DNA of 64,000 nt from Branchinecta lynchi (GCA_023053575.1 JAKZAP010000009.1:19945869-20009868); one strand, 5' to 3'; shown: positions 46,501 to 50,999, numbered from the stretch's first letter. Notes: generated by a model from the sequence alone, not told the origin. Program-made: numbers and translations.

Positions 46501-49485
46501 TTTCAAAATAGGGATATTCGTTTCTGGAGGTTTGCACATGCAGACTCTAAGACAAAAAGCGCAATTCATTCAAATCTTGTACAGCGCTGGCCGGATCATA
46601 TTAGAATTTCTTCTAGATATACGTTTGGGCTAACTGGTTAAAAAAAAATTCCAGAAGAAGGGTTGAGTGGAGACATTTGTTCATTTCTAAAACTGTCTGG
46701 TACTGAAATAAGGACAGATGCAAAATGGAGCAAAAATTATAGCTTGGAAACACTATTTCGTATTTGGATCAGTGTTAACGGAAGTCATACAGACAGGGAT
46801 GATACTTGGTAATCTTCATTCAGGTGTCCTTTAAGCCTAGGTATGTTTAAAACTGTTTAAAATGCTTCTGCCTCTATTTATGCTGTACCCAAGTTCTGTC
46901 AAACTTCATCACGTTTGTCAATCCTGGTTTCCGACTTCAATGCTGAGTGCTAGTTGACTTTTCCACGGAGCTAATGCGCGACTCGGTACGAAGCAAAATC
47001 CTAATCGCTTATTCACCCTCCAGATAACTTACTCCAAGATAAATTATAGCCTATCTCACTTGTGAATGTTATTGTTTCTCTACCGCATGTGGTGGCAATT
47101 CGTCACTGGATTTTATGAGGGGCGTATTTTATTTGGAAAACTGGCCGGCCTCACAACCGGTGCGCGCCCCTACACAGACACGACGCTACGTAGACACGTC
47201 AGTAGGCTAAGTGGACAAAAACCGACACTACGTGGACACAACGGTAGACTGGACGACGCTACGGAGACACGGCGGTGCATAAAACGGCACTACGTAGACA
47301 CGCCAGTACGCCGAACGACACTACGCAGACACGCCAGTACGTCGAACAACACTACGTAGACACTACGTCGAACGACACTACGTAGACACGCCAGTTCGTC
47401 GGACACGCCAGTTCGTCGAACGACACTACGTGGACACGTCACTAAGAGGACGAAATCCGACACTACGTCGAAAATCAAAAAGTGTCTACGTAGTGTCGGT
47501 ACTTGTACCGTCGTCTCCATGTTTTGTCGGTCTTCGTTCCGTCGTCTCCATGTACTGTCGGTCTTCGTTCCGTCGTGTCTGTGTAGTGACGTGTCCATGT
47601 ACTGACGGTATTTTCGTTTCGATGTACTGCCGTGTCTACATAGGGACAGTTCGTCGAACGACACTACGTGGACACGTCACTAAGAGGACGAAATCCGACA
47701 CTACGTCGAAAATCAAAAAGTGTCTACGTAGTGTCGGTACTTGTACCGTCGTCTCCATGTAGTGTCGATACTTCTACCGTCGTCTCCGTGTATTGTCGGT
47801 CTTCGTTCCGTCGTGTCCGTGTATTGACGTGTCAATGTACTGACGGTATTTTCGTTTCGATGTACTGCCGTGTCTACATAGGGACAGTTCGTCGAACGAC
47901 ACTACGTGGACACGTCACTAAGAGGACAAAATCCGACACTACGTCGAAAATCAAAAAGTGTCTACGTAGTGTCGGTACTTGTACCGTCGTCTCCATGTTT
48001 TGTCGGTCTTCGTTCCGTCGTCTCCATGTACTGTCGGTCTTCGTTCCGTCGTGTCTGTGTAGTGACGTGTCCATGTACTGACGGTATTTTCGTTTCGATG
48101 TACTGCCGTGTCTACATAGGGACAGTTCGTCGAACGACACTACGTGGACACGTCACTAAGAGGACGAAATCCGACACTACGTCGAAAATCAAAAAGTGTC
48201 TACGTAGTGTCGGTACTTGTACCGTCGTCTCCATGTAGTGTCGATACTTCTACCGTCGTCTCCGTGTATTGTCGGTCTTCGTTCCGTCGTGTCCGTGTAT
48301 TGACGTGTCAATGTACTGACGGTATTTTCGTTTCGATGTACTGCCGTGTCTACATAGGGACAGTTCGTCGAACGACACTACGTGGACACGTCACTAAGAG
48401 GACAAAATCCGACACTACGTCGAAAATCAAAAAGTGTCTACGTAGTGTCGGTACTTGTACCGTCGTCTCCATGTTTTGTCGGTCTTCGTTCCGTCGTCTC
48501 CATGTACTGTCGGTCTTCGTTCCGTCGTGTCCGTGTATTGACGTGTCAATGTACTGACGGTATTTTCGTTTCGATGTACTGTCGTGTCTACATAGGGACA
48601 GTTCGTCGAACGACACTACGTGGACACGTCACTAAGAGGACAAAATCCGACACTACGTCGAAAATCAAAAAGTGTCTACGTAGTGTCGGTACTTGTACCG
48701 TCGTCTCCATGTAGTGTCGATACTTCTACCGTCGTCTCCATGTATGGTCGGTTTTCGCTTCGGTCGTGTCCATGTACTGACGATATTTTCGTTTCGATGT
48801 ACTGCCGTGTCTACGTAGGGACAGTTCGTCGAACGACACTACGTAGACACGTCACTAAGAGGAAAAAATCCGACACTACGTCGAAAATCAAAAAGTGTCT
48901 ACGTAGTGTCGGTACTTGTACCGTCGTCTCCATGTAGTGTCGATACTTCTACCGTCGTCTCCATGTATTGTCGGTTTTCGCTTCGGTCGTGTCCATGTAC
49001 TGACGATATTTTCGTTTCGATGTACTGCCGTGTCTACATAGGGACAGTTCGTCGAACGACACTACGTGGACACGTCACTAAGAGGACAAAATCCGACCCT
49101 ACGTCGAAAATAAAAAAAAGTGTCTACGTAGTGTCGGTACTTGTACCGTCGTCTCCATGTAGTGTCGATACTTCTACCGTCGTCTCCGTGTATTGTCGGT
49201 CTTCGTTCCGTCGTGTCCTTGTATTGACGTGTCAATGTACTGACGGTATTTTCGTTTCCATGTACTGCCGTGTCTATGTAGGGACATCATCCCGCCAGCT
49301 TACAACTGGCCTTACTGAGCCATACTAAGTTATATCAGGTTCACATACCTCCACTGAAGATGGCCATTCGTTGTCCCAGGTAAATCTACTACCTTCGGCT
49401 TTAATGATTCGGGGATGGCACTGAATGGTCCAAAGGCGGCATCGTTTTCGTGGTTATTCTCCGGTGAGTCACCATTCTCCGACAT
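13359..49485 (-). CDS. SGSM3: SGSM3 orthologue, complete spliced gene (11 coding exons, 746 aa)
   Basis: Coding exons in transcript order: 49485-49349, 41213-40978, 38879-38669, 36746-36616, 32336-32008, 29207-28967, 25822-25643, 20188-19910, 17589-17447, 15343-15183, 13551-13359. Every intron is GT-AG and every phase matches, giving 2241 nt including TGA. The protein has an N-terminal motif [10 protein letters not shown], a TBC Rab-GAP domain (about residues 105-335; arginine finger R161 in IEKDLLR, glutamine finger Q198 in YCQ), a basic linker with QRRKH, an SH3 domain (about 485-540, with [20 protein letters not shown]) and a RUN domain (about 550-735). Order and length match vertebrate SGSM3 (about 750 residues). 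In vertebrates the family acts as a Rab GTPase-activating protein and as an adaptor through SH3 and RUN, in endosomal trafficking and gap-junction turnover; this function is inferred by homology. Both catalytic fingers are kept, so GAP activity is expected. I recognise no neighbouring host gene. Confidence 0.97.
13630..13895. mobile_element. Inverted-repeat element R4 with G/C homopolymers
   Basis: The inverted ends CAGAGGCGCTACTAGC and GTGACGCCTCTG flank G-rich and C-rich runs (C of about 27 at 13851-13873) and a core with GACTGGCTGGTCATTT and GACTG repeats. Partial relatives are at 9120-9265 and near 37350-37400. Confidence 0.55.
14283..14650 (-). pseudogene. LINE 3'-end fragment, minus strand
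   Basis: Read on the minus strand, a degraded coding end ([20 protein letters not shown]) and an [11 protein letters not shown] stretch typical of LINE ORF2 C-termini are followed by an AT-rich 3' UTR with AATAAA and a GATTGATTGATTGA tail at about 14297-14312. It lies in SGSM3 intron 10. Confidence 0.55.
15183..15343 (-). CDS. SGSM3: SGSM3 exon 10 (RUN domain)
   Basis: Acceptor TTTCTGTTTTAG|TTG and donor AAGTG|GTAAGT. It encodes residues 630-683: [40 protein letters not shown] and [14 protein letters not shown]. It ends with two bases of a Trp codon. A truncated copy of MITE family A begins about 40 bp upstream of the acceptor. Confidence 0.96.
15386..15480. mobile_element. MITE family A, truncated copy
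   Basis: TAAATATTCCTTGAGCCCAA through ACAACGGATACGTCAACCAG, matching the asymmetric end of family A. The other half is missing. Further fragments of the same family are at 15904-16020, 18105-18240 and 19050-19142, all in SGSM3 introns 8-10. Confidence 0.7.
15530..15602. repeat. Hairpin, about 29-bp arms
   Basis: AGATGGCACTTTACACAAGG on the left arm and its complement on the right, with a 13-nt loop. Part of the arm recurs at 10950-10985. Confidence 0.75.
15737..15813 (+). tRNA. tRNA-Thr(TGT)-like unit, plus strand
   Basis: 77 nt with D-stem GCTC/GAGC, an anticodon loop CTTGTAA giving TGT, a T-loop GGTTCAAATCC (B box) and a T5 terminator 3 nt downstream. The acceptor stem pairs poorly and the T-stem has a mismatch, so it may be a relic. 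Its flanks (GTGGTTTGCGAAC upstream, GACATGGTGATGTGAACTG further out) match those of the minus-strand array at 25.9-27.0 kb. Confidence 0.5.
16131..16191 (+). pseudogene. tRNA-Thr-like unit, 5'-truncated
   Basis: Starts within the D-loop (GGTAAGAACGCC) and runs through the TGT anticodon, the B box and an AGCATTTTTGTC terminator. The acceptor and D-stem 5' halves are lost, so it is a pseudogene. Confidence 0.6.
16600..16998. repeat. Dispersed repeat R1, longer copy
   Basis: Includes GATGAAAATGCGTTACTTCG, TTGTACATGTGTTGTAGGC and the CTTTTCAGTTAAACTTTAA end. Homologous to 23870-24337, where a LINE tail has been inserted into it. Confidence 0.6.
17447..17589 (-). CDS. SGSM3: SGSM3 exon 9 (RUN domain)
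   Basis: Acceptor GTTTTTAAG|GC and donor GAGGAG|GTGAGT. It encodes residues 582-629 with [25 protein letters not shown] and [12 protein letters not shown], closely matching the RUN domain of vertebrate SGSM3. It ends in phase 0. Confidence 0.96.
18352..18845. mobile_element. Terminal-inverted-repeat element, 494 bp
   Basis: 18-bp ends TGAACGTGTCCGAAAGCT and its perfect complement. The interior has repeated GCTGAATT/AATTCAGC stretches and no reading frame. A target duplication is not clear. It lies in SGSM3 intron 8. Confidence 0.7.
19567..19883. mobile_element. MITE family A, copy 2, next to the exon 8 donor
   Basis: 317 bp, flanked by TAGACTTGT at 19558-19566 and 19884-19892. Ends carry TATTCAAATAATGTATACAA and its complement plus the asymmetric TCAAGGAATATTTA. 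The insertion lies 18 bp inside SGSM3 intron 8. Confidence 0.87.
19910..20188 (-). CDS. SGSM3: SGSM3 exon 8 (SH3 domain, start of RUN)
   Basis: Acceptor AATATCTTCTAG|AT and donor ATACTTG|GTGAGT. It encodes residues 489-582: [55 protein letters not shown] and [15 protein letters not shown]. The ALYDY-like start, the paired Trp and the FP/Y end of an SH3 fold are visible. The part after DDSVTE begins the RUN domain. A MITE with a 9-bp duplication (19567-19883) lies 18 bp past the donor, and a LINE tail lies about 13 bp upstream of the acceptor. Confidence 0.97.
20200..20500 (-). mobile_element. LINE 3' end, minus strand, against the exon 8 acceptor
   Basis: On the minus strand a 3' UTR-like region ends in an AAATAAATAAATAAATGA tail that stops about 13 bp upstream of the exon 8 acceptor. 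No coding sequence remains. Confidence 0.5.
21407..21726. mobile_element. hAT-like non-autonomous element with 8-bp target duplication
   Basis: The terminal inverted repeats are CAGGGTTGCCACATG and its complement. The 8-bp direct repeat ACCCTACT flanks at 21399-21406 and 21727-21734. CAGGG ends and 8-bp duplications are standard for the hAT superfamily. No transposase. It sits between two inverted sequences (21096-21128 and 21811-21845), so it probably interrupts an older element. Confidence 0.9.
22230..22490. repeat. Dispersed repeat R16, copy 1
   Basis: Shares long identity with 63010-63250 (GTGCGCTGGTTGGG, GAAACATCCAAAAGGGTAAC, GAGCAGGTGCTTTGCATAT). On the minus strand it reads [11 protein letters not shown] and VTLLDVS, so it is probably a fragment of a coding retroelement region, source not identified. 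Confidence 0.55.
22490..22615 (+). mobile_element. LINE 3' tail, plus strand
   Basis: A 3' UTR-like end GAAATAAAATTGATTGATTG at 22587-22612 closes a remnant without recognisable coding sequence. Confidence 0.45.
22828..22995 (-). mobile_element. LINE 3' end, minus strand
   Basis: The (ATTT)n start and the CCCTCAGAACTGAGGAGTAC landmark are shared with 41223-41360. Read on the minus strand this is a 3' UTR with an AAATAAATAAATA tail. Confidence 0.55.
23870..24337. repeat. Dispersed repeat R1 interrupted by a LINE tail
   Basis: The R1 body is split near 23945-24035 by a short LINE 3' end (GTGTAATGGCTCTAG then TAAATAAATAAATAAATA). The 3' part ends GTTAAACTTTAA. Confidence 0.55.
24454..24830. 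mobile_element. TTAA-type MITE, family T2, copy 1
   Basis: Begins near CGGACCCCTCGCCC after TTAA (24450-24453) and ends ACAGGTCC before TTTAA. The same sequence lies inverted at 25000-25594. It has short AGGACC-type ends and no coding frame. Confidence 0.6.
24831..24999. repeat. Spacer repeat with AGTAGTAG/GCATGCAGT motifs
   Basis: GTAGTAGTATCCGATAGCAT through GCATGCAGTGGCAAC and ACTACTTTTTCGTACAACT. Related sequence occurs twice near 29380-29540 and 29660-29800 in inverted orientation. Confidence 0.55.
25000..25594. mobile_element. TTAA-type MITE, family T2, inverted copy 2 with an insertion
   Basis: Starts TTAAAGGACCTGT and ends GCGAGGGGTCCTTTAA. About 25210-25485 is a separate dispersed repeat (R2) with relatives at 30275-30475 and 39950-40110 (landmark TTTCTTCCGCTAGGTACCC). 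The rest pairs with copy 1 to form a large inverted repeat. Confidence 0.55.
25643..25822 (-). CDS. SGSM3: SGSM3 exon 7 (linker before SH3)
   Basis: Acceptor TTTTTTCTTCCAG|AAA and donor TTAGTAG|GTGAGT. It encodes residues 429-489: [33 protein letters not shown] and [12 protein letters not shown], leading into the SH3 domain. The acceptor and its pyrimidine tract recur four more times in the tandem array just upstream (25836-26880), each copy downstream of a tRNA-Thr-like unit. Confidence 0.95.
25896..25972 (-). tRNA. tRNA-Thr(TGT)-like unit 5 (nearest exon 7)
   Basis: 77 nt, anticodon loop CTTGTAA (TGT), T-arm CCGGG/CCCGG, A box TAGCTCAAATGG, B box GGTTCAAATCC, T5 terminator just downstream. 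The acceptor stem has several mispairs (GCCCCTC against GGGGAGC at best), so function is uncertain. Confidence 0.55.
26121..26197 (-). tRNA. tRNA-Thr(TGT)-like unit 4
   Basis: As its neighbours, but with one change in the A box/D-stem (TACCTC for TAGCTC) and one in the T-stem (GGATTC side), so more likely inactive. A T5 run follows. Confidence 0.45.
26350..26426 (-). tRNA. tRNA-Thr(TGT)-like unit 3
   Basis: Intact A box, B box, anticodon TGT and T5 terminator. One acceptor change at the second base relative to its neighbours. Confidence 0.5.
26579..26655 (-). tRNA. tRNA-Thr(TGT)-like unit 2
   Basis: Identical in its tRNA part to unit 5, with anticodon TGT, both internal promoter boxes and a T5 terminator. 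Confidence 0.55.
26798..26874 (-). tRNA. tRNA-Thr(TGT)-like unit 1 (outermost)
   Basis: Anticodon TGT, both boxes and the T5 run are kept. The T-stem carries one mismatch (CGCGGG) and the 3' acceptor strand differs (GATGAGC), making it the most diverged of the five. Confidence 0.45.
27171..27365. mobile_element. MITE family G (GAGCGTGTTCCA), truncated copy
   Basis: Starts GAGCGTGTTCCACCCTACTT and runs through GCGTCAAGGCTGGAACGCC and CATGGTAAGCAAATAGTTAC; the far inverted repeat is lost. Another partial copy is at about 29845-29983, and 38013-38178 is a third. Confidence 0.7.
28860..28960. other. Intron 6 to 7 flank without features
   Basis: Nothing recognisable between the exon 6 donor and the open stretch at 28359-28850, which itself has no domain I recognise and lies in the antisense orientation within an SGSM3 intron. 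Confidence 0.4.
28967..29207 (-). CDS. SGSM3: SGSM3 exon 6 (end of TBC, linker)
   Basis: Acceptor TTTCTATTGCAG|AAA and donor CCACAG|GTTAGA. It encodes residues 349-429 with [25 protein letters not shown] and [11 protein letters not shown]. The QRRKH block and the LLFG motif are shared with vertebrate SGSM3. It is in phase 0 at its start and phase 1 at its end. The first 35 or so nt plus acceptor are duplicated at 29574-29625. Confidence 0.94.
29380..29835. repeat. Local duplication around the exon 6 acceptor and GCATGCAGT repeat
   Basis: Two related blocks, 29380-29560 and 29660-29830, share GTGCTGCTACATGCTTCTAT, GCAAGACAGGATGCTACTGG and GCTTAAGATT. Between them (29574-29650) is a copy of the start of exon 6 with its acceptor. 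Confidence 0.65.
30275..30475. repeat. Dispersed repeat R2
   Basis: CTCTATATGACCAAGTCCAA through GATAGTCATCAAGAGTATTA, matching 25210-25485 and 39950-40110. Confidence 0.65.
30780..31040 (+). pseudogene. LINE ORF2 C-terminal fragment (1)
   Basis: Encodes [20 protein letters not shown] and KNTLRRTY in one frame, then [20 protein letters not shown] in another (one frameshift). The pattern RLP..W.P.G.RRRGRP..T.RR followed by W..A..R..WR..VDALCA is the usual end of a family of LINE reverse transcriptase proteins. Confidence 0.75.
31250..31550 (+). pseudogene. LINE ORF2 C-terminal fragment (2)
   Basis: [20 protein letters not shown] and EWKPDGRRK are followed, after a frameshift, by [10 protein letters not shown] and [20 protein letters not shown]. 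It is a second copy of the fragment at 30780-31040, in the same orientation, with an in-frame stop at the GRRK junction. Confidence 0.75.
31560..31745. repeat. TTAACG-rich inverted repeats
   Basis: Contains ACGATTGTTAACAAAGTGCC and a hairpin with 20-nt arms (TTAACTATTTTGTAACGATG at 31691-31710 and its complement at 31720-31739). Confidence 0.6.
31710..32040. repeat. 167-bp tandem duplication copying the exon 5 donor
   Basis: Units 31710-31876 and 31877-32040. The second unit contains the last 33 nt of exon 5 and its donor (32006-32007); the first carries the same 33 nt, one substitution apart, and a donor at 31839-31840. Confidence 0.85.
32008..32336 (-). CDS. SGSM3: SGSM3 exon 5 (C-terminal half of TBC)
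   Basis: Acceptor CATCTTTCTAG|GC and donor CTAAAG|GTAATT. It encodes residues 239-348, including [41 protein letters not shown] and [11 protein letters not shown], which correspond to the second half of the TBC fold. It is the longest coding exon. Its last 33 nt and donor are copied in tandem at 31839-31873. Confidence 0.96.
32345..33640. other. Intron 4 sequence without recognised features
   Basis: An 82-codon open frame on the plus strand (32405-32653) shows no domain I know. A G13 run at 32758-32771 and an AATGAATG stretch near 32923 are present. No exon is visible here. Confidence 0.45.
33640..33760. repeat. GATTCGAATCC seed block with a CAGGGCTGGGTAC end
   Basis: Contains GGATTCGAATCC and GAATCCGAAATCGAATCCG, and CCCAGGGCTGGGTACGAA, which resembles a hAT terminal repeat. 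It is the same motif that expands into the satellite beyond the MITE at 33985. Confidence 0.55.
33985..34289. mobile_element. MITE family G, full copy with TTG duplication
   Basis: 305 bp. Ends are GAGCGTGTTCCATCC and GGGTGGAACACGCTC, flanked by TTG at 33982-33984 and 34290-34292. Subterminal blocks carry TAGTAACTA/TAGTTACTA. It separates the seed block from the 19-bp satellite. Confidence 0.85.
34290..36460. repeat. 19-bp satellite (GGATTCGAATCCAAACCCT)
   Basis: Roughly a hundred tandem units of a 19-bp motif whose core GGATTCGAATCC is a perfect palindrome, interspersed with a variant containing GAATCCGGCCAAAAGGATGA. Blocks are arranged in larger repeated groups. It lies in SGSM3 intron 4. 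Long open frames across it (up to 682 codons on the minus strand) follow from the unit sequence and are not genes. Confidence 0.95.
36616..36746 (-). CDS. SGSM3: SGSM3 exon 4 (TBC, glutamine finger)
   Basis: Acceptor TTTTTTTACAG|T and donor CTACTAG|GTGAGT. It encodes residues 195-239: (G)[21 protein letters not shown] and [15 protein letters not shown] is the TBC glutamine finger (Q198). Both ends are in phase with their neighbours. The 19-bp satellite starts about 160 bp into the downstream intron. Confidence 0.96.
36780..37420. other. Intron 3 part: microsatellite and repeat fragments
   Basis: Contains (ATT)n at 37258-37287 and fragments of R4 near 36775-36800 and 37345-37395 (GAGGCGCCACTAGCAGAGGC). 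On the minus strand a 3' UTR-like stretch starts near 36830. No exon seen. Confidence 0.5.
37433..37850. mobile_element. MITE family A, rearranged copy
   Basis: Starts TATTTGACGGTACAAAACGG and includes GAGCCCTTCATGGCAAGG; a second family A start lies at 37800-37848. The string CAGAGCTA occurs at both outer edges (37425-37432 and 37851-37858), possibly the target duplication. Confidence 0.5.
38013..38312. mobile_element. MITE family G fragment followed by a family A half
   Basis: GAGCGTGTTCCACCCTTCTA at 38013 to about 38178, then a right half of family A from about 38190 (CTTGCCAAGAAGGGCCGAAA) to GTTTTGCACTATCAAATA. The first lacks its second terminal repeat. Confidence 0.65.
38669..38879 (-). 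CDS. SGSM3: SGSM3 exon 3 (TBC, arginine finger)
   Basis: Acceptor TTTCCTTTAG|GGG and donor ATAGG|GTAAGT. It encodes residues 125-195, including [14 protein letters not shown] and [13 protein letters not shown]. The IxxDxxR arginine finger (R161), which stabilises GTP hydrolysis in the bound Rab, is intact. It ends with two bases of a Gly codon completed in exon 4. The first 50 or so nt and the upstream intron are duplicated in tandem at 39029-39215, giving a second acceptor-like site. Confidence 0.96.
38829..39215. repeat. 200-bp tandem duplication copying the exon 3 acceptor
   Basis: Units 38829-39028 and 39029-39215. The first holds the true exon 3 start. The second holds about 50 nt of exon 3-like sequence and an acceptor at 39080-39081 with the same pyrimidine tract. 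Both units end TTATTGATCCAAACAA. Confidence 0.88.
39950..40110. repeat. Dispersed repeat R2, third copy
   Basis: CCTAACGACTCAAACTCAAC to GAGAGTTAGTCATCAAAAGT. Diverged from the copies at 25210 and 30275. Confidence 0.6.
40303..40920. mobile_element. MITE family G, outer copy of a nested pair
   Basis: Ends GAGCGTGTTCCACCC (40303) and GTGGAACACGCTC (to 40920), flanked by TTT at 40300-40302 and 40921-40923. It is interrupted by another family member at 40585-40886. In intron 2, ending 56 bp from the exon 2 donor. Confidence 0.8.
40585..40886. mobile_element. MITE family G, inner copy
   Basis: 302 bp with both terminal repeats, inserted into the outer copy. Flanks are GCA on the left and GTA on the right, consistent with a 3-bp duplication with one change. 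Confidence 0.8.
40978..41213 (-). CDS. SGSM3: SGSM3 exon 2 (start of TBC domain)
   Basis: Acceptor TTTACTTTCAG|AGC and donor TTTCAG|GTAAGA. It encodes residues 46-125, including [31 protein letters not shown] and LWMRLSG, which opens the TBC domain. The first base completes the Arg codon from exon 1 and the last base starts a Gly codon. A LINE 3' tail (AAATAAATAAATGA on the minus strand) begins about 9 bp upstream of the acceptor. The outer member of a nested MITE pair ends at 40920, 56 bp past the donor. Confidence 0.96.
41223..41360 (-). mobile_element. LINE 3' end, minus strand, against the exon 2 acceptor
   Basis: On the minus strand it ends AAATAAATAAATGAATTTAC, about 9 bp before the exon 2 AG. 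The body matches 22828-22995 (CCCTCAGAACT landmark). Confidence 0.6.
41440..41760. mobile_element. Inverted-repeat element R3, copy 2
   Basis: CGGCCCGTGACGTTTCGTCA, GATA repeats at 41535-41552, CGTTTACACTTATAAACCG and the end CGGCTAAAATTTAGTCAACA. Related to 12705-12962. Confidence 0.6.
41973..42324. mobile_element. MITE family G, copy with GCA duplication
   Basis: 352 bp, flanked by GCA at 41970-41972 and 42325-42327. It contains an internal 49-bp or so duplication of CAAGGTTGGAACGGTCAGCG near 42183-42270. Confidence 0.85.
42405..43328. mobile_element. MITE family G, copy interrupted by a foldback
   Basis: Left end GAGCGTGTTCCAACC and right end GGTGGAACACGCTC. The outer flanks do not match (GCA and TTA), so one end may be rearranged. 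The insert at 42571-43178 separates the halves. Confidence 0.7.
42571..43178. mobile_element. Foldback element FB2 with 6-bp duplication CACGCT
   Basis: 608 bp with inverted arms of about 150 bp, starting AGTAGGTATTACACCGCC. CACGCT flanks at 42565-42570 and 43179-43184. Arms contain TAGCCCAGTGC and GGATCGATACC, which resemble pol III A and B boxes around CTGATAA, and a third diverged copy of this tRNA-like block lies at about 42770-42900. Confidence 0.75.
43330..43860. mobile_element. Dispersed element R5, copy 1
   Basis: Ends near TAATCTCGCCGTTTCCC and GGGCGAGAATACACCTTTA, with GGGGACT-rich blocks and GGGAGTCACTCCACGCGG inside. A LINE-type CATTCATTCATT tail is embedded at 43450-43480. An inverted relative lies at 60255-60685. 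Confidence 0.65.
44340..45375. repeat. Tandem repeat of about 135 bp, six to seven units
   Basis: A head block with TGTCCGTCTGTCCGTCCGTC and ATTTTGATGAAACCTGG, then units at about 44567, 44703, 44840, 44978, 45110, 45244 and 45358, each with GGTAAGAAGACATGCT and GGAATCCGGC.AAAACCGG. In intron 1. Confidence 0.8.
45430..46300. other. Intron 1 region with short open frames, not recognised
   Basis: Plus-strand open frames at 45437-45682 and 45827-46132 show no domain I know. The second is Cys/Arg-rich with CGCACGACTTGTGTCG-like GC-rich motifs. No splice-supported exon of SGSM3 fits here. Confidence 0.4.
46406..46830. mobile_element. TTAA-flanked MITE, family T1 copy 2
   Basis: 425 bp. Perfect TTAA at 46402-46405 and 46831-46834, with ends AGGACACCTGA and TCAGGTGTCCT. 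Homologous to 7740-8175 in the opposite orientation. A piggyBac-type non-autonomous element by its duplication. Confidence 0.9.
47170..49290. repeat. CACTACGTAGACAC satellite with 238-bp units
   Basis: It begins with short units of about 36 bp (CGACACTACGTAGACACGCC), then changes near 47410 to a 238-bp unit repeated about eight times. Alternate units are more alike, giving a 476-bp higher order. Each unit carries CTACGTAG and GTACTTGTAC palindromes and inverted CACTACGTGG/CTACGTAGTG stretches. It ends about 60 bp from the exon 1 donor. The open frames across it are repeat artefacts. Confidence 0.92.
49349..49485 (-). CDS. SGSM3: SGSM3 exon 1 (start codon, N-terminus)
   Basis: The ATG at 49485-49483 opens [20 protein letters not shown]; an in-frame TAA lies 6 nt upstream, so the start is well bounded. 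[10 protein letters not shown] resembles the conserved N-terminus of vertebrate SGSM3 (GPFSAL). The donor is GAG|GTATGT. The exon ends after two bases (AG) of an Arg codon completed by the first base of exon 2. A LINE-type 3' tail (TTGA repeats on the minus strand, 49496-49511) lies about 10 bp upstream of the ATG, so the 5' UTR is partly repeat-derived or separated by an intron I cannot see. A 238-bp satellite ends about 60 bp beyond the donor. Confidence 0.9.
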
Positions 49486-49559
49486 TCCTATTTAGTCAAT
49501 CAATCAATCAATTTTACTCCAGTAAAAAATTACCATATCACAAACAAAAACAAAGAAAA

Positions 49560-50750
49560 AAGGGAAAAAAGAAGAAGACAAAAAAAAAGAACGCGGCAAC
49601 AAGTGCAAATATCACATGGACAAAATGCAAAAATACCTAACCAAGCACATGCAATTTCTGCCAAATTGGCAGAGACAGGCGGAGCCAAGGAGAACAAAGC
49701 ACAAGGATGTATTCATTATGAGATTCAACTATACGATGTTTAAGCGAAGTTTTACACGATAGGTGGAGTTGGGAGAAATTAAGTAGCCTACACGGAAATC
49801 ACCGAAAACCTCAGTCGCGCTTGCTGATCGAGGTATTTATGAGAAGATAGCCCTTTTCTTTAAGAAAAAAAAATCAGAGCTACTAGGACTGTAAGTGACA
49901 CAGAATGACGTGAGCACCACCTAGGCTGACTGCAACTCAAGTGAAAACAATGCAGCCTAGGCCAAAGAACTCTGGGTAACTCACTTGAAAAACACAGCCC
50001 AGTCAAGCATCTCTTTACAATTTTTCTGGTGTTCTTGTGGTTTACAAAGGTCCTTAGGCATCAGTTTTAATGATTAACCTAGGATAAGGCATCTAGGGCA
50101 CCTTGTGCCAGGACGAACTTGATTGGTTTCTGTTTGCTCGAAATTCAAAAGCAAATTCACTTTATTCATCAAAAAATTCTTCATTGCGAAAATAGCATAC
50201 GAAAATGTCAATAAAAAATTACTAACATACAAGTACATAAGTACATAACATACTACTACTTTACATTATCTTCATGCAATATACAATTTTGGTTTCTTAA
50301 TTTGGTCCATAATAAAGTATTGCTAATGTTATAGCCTATACAACTTGTTTGTGTTACAATAATATTCGATCATGTGCGGGTAACAATAATGTGTGTTACA
50401 ATCATATTCGATCAAAGCGCGGATTTATCAGCACCAAGCATCTATATCTAAAATATAATGGCTTTCGTTGAACTTTCATATATGAGTTTAAACAAATTCT
50501 TAGCCTGCTTCAATCTGGGAAGAGTGTTCCACCAGTTCACCATAGCTCTACTGCTCAAGAAGATGGATGTTTAATCTTGGTGCGCATGTGGTTCTCCGTA
50601 ATTATTTACCCCTAAAAGCCACTTGTAGGATGTGCTCTTAAAAGTAAGTCAAGACACAAAGAAAGGTTTATCTACGTAGGGTACGGGCTATCTTACGTCC
50701 ATGTCACCTAACTTTAGATAGGTCAATTTTGCAGTCTGGTTCAAACTCAA
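49560..50750. other. Upstream of SGSM3: no recognised gene
   Basis: AT-rich. A purine-rich run of AAAAGAAGAAGAC type lies near 49558-49595. A minus-strand 3' UTR-like stretch is seen around 50150-50500. I could not identify a promoter element with confidence. Confidence 0.45.
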
Positions 50751-50764
50751 CAGCTTGACCCTAC

Positions 50765-50950
50765 AGTCCAAACTGCAGACTCTGCCACCAGCAGGATGAA
50801 ACGGCACAGCAGATCTTCTTTGAGTGCTCAGCAAACACCTTAGCGACCCGAAAACTCAGAAGAACCTGCCACTGTCTTAAATTGCCATCCTCCCTCCACC
50901 AAATCGCAGACACCAACAGTTTGAAGATACCGAGCGCGAGGAGCTACTGT
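50765..50950 (+). pseudogene. LINE ORF2 C-terminal zinc-knuckle fragment
   Basis: Encodes CRLCHQQDETAQQIFFECSA then RKLRRTCHCLKLPSSLHQI before a stop. CxxC...H/E...ECSA is the usual C-terminal Cys-rich motif after LINE reverse transcriptases. Nothing upstream keeps a long frame. Confidence 0.6.
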
Positions 50951-50999
50951 TAGGCGGGATGATCAAAGTCGTGCAAGCAGCAAGAGCCTCCTAACATTC

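Noticed and set aside
47430..49328. A series of overlapping 100-140 codon frames with the same sequence
   Set aside because: They repeat every 238 bp with the satellite and change strand freely.
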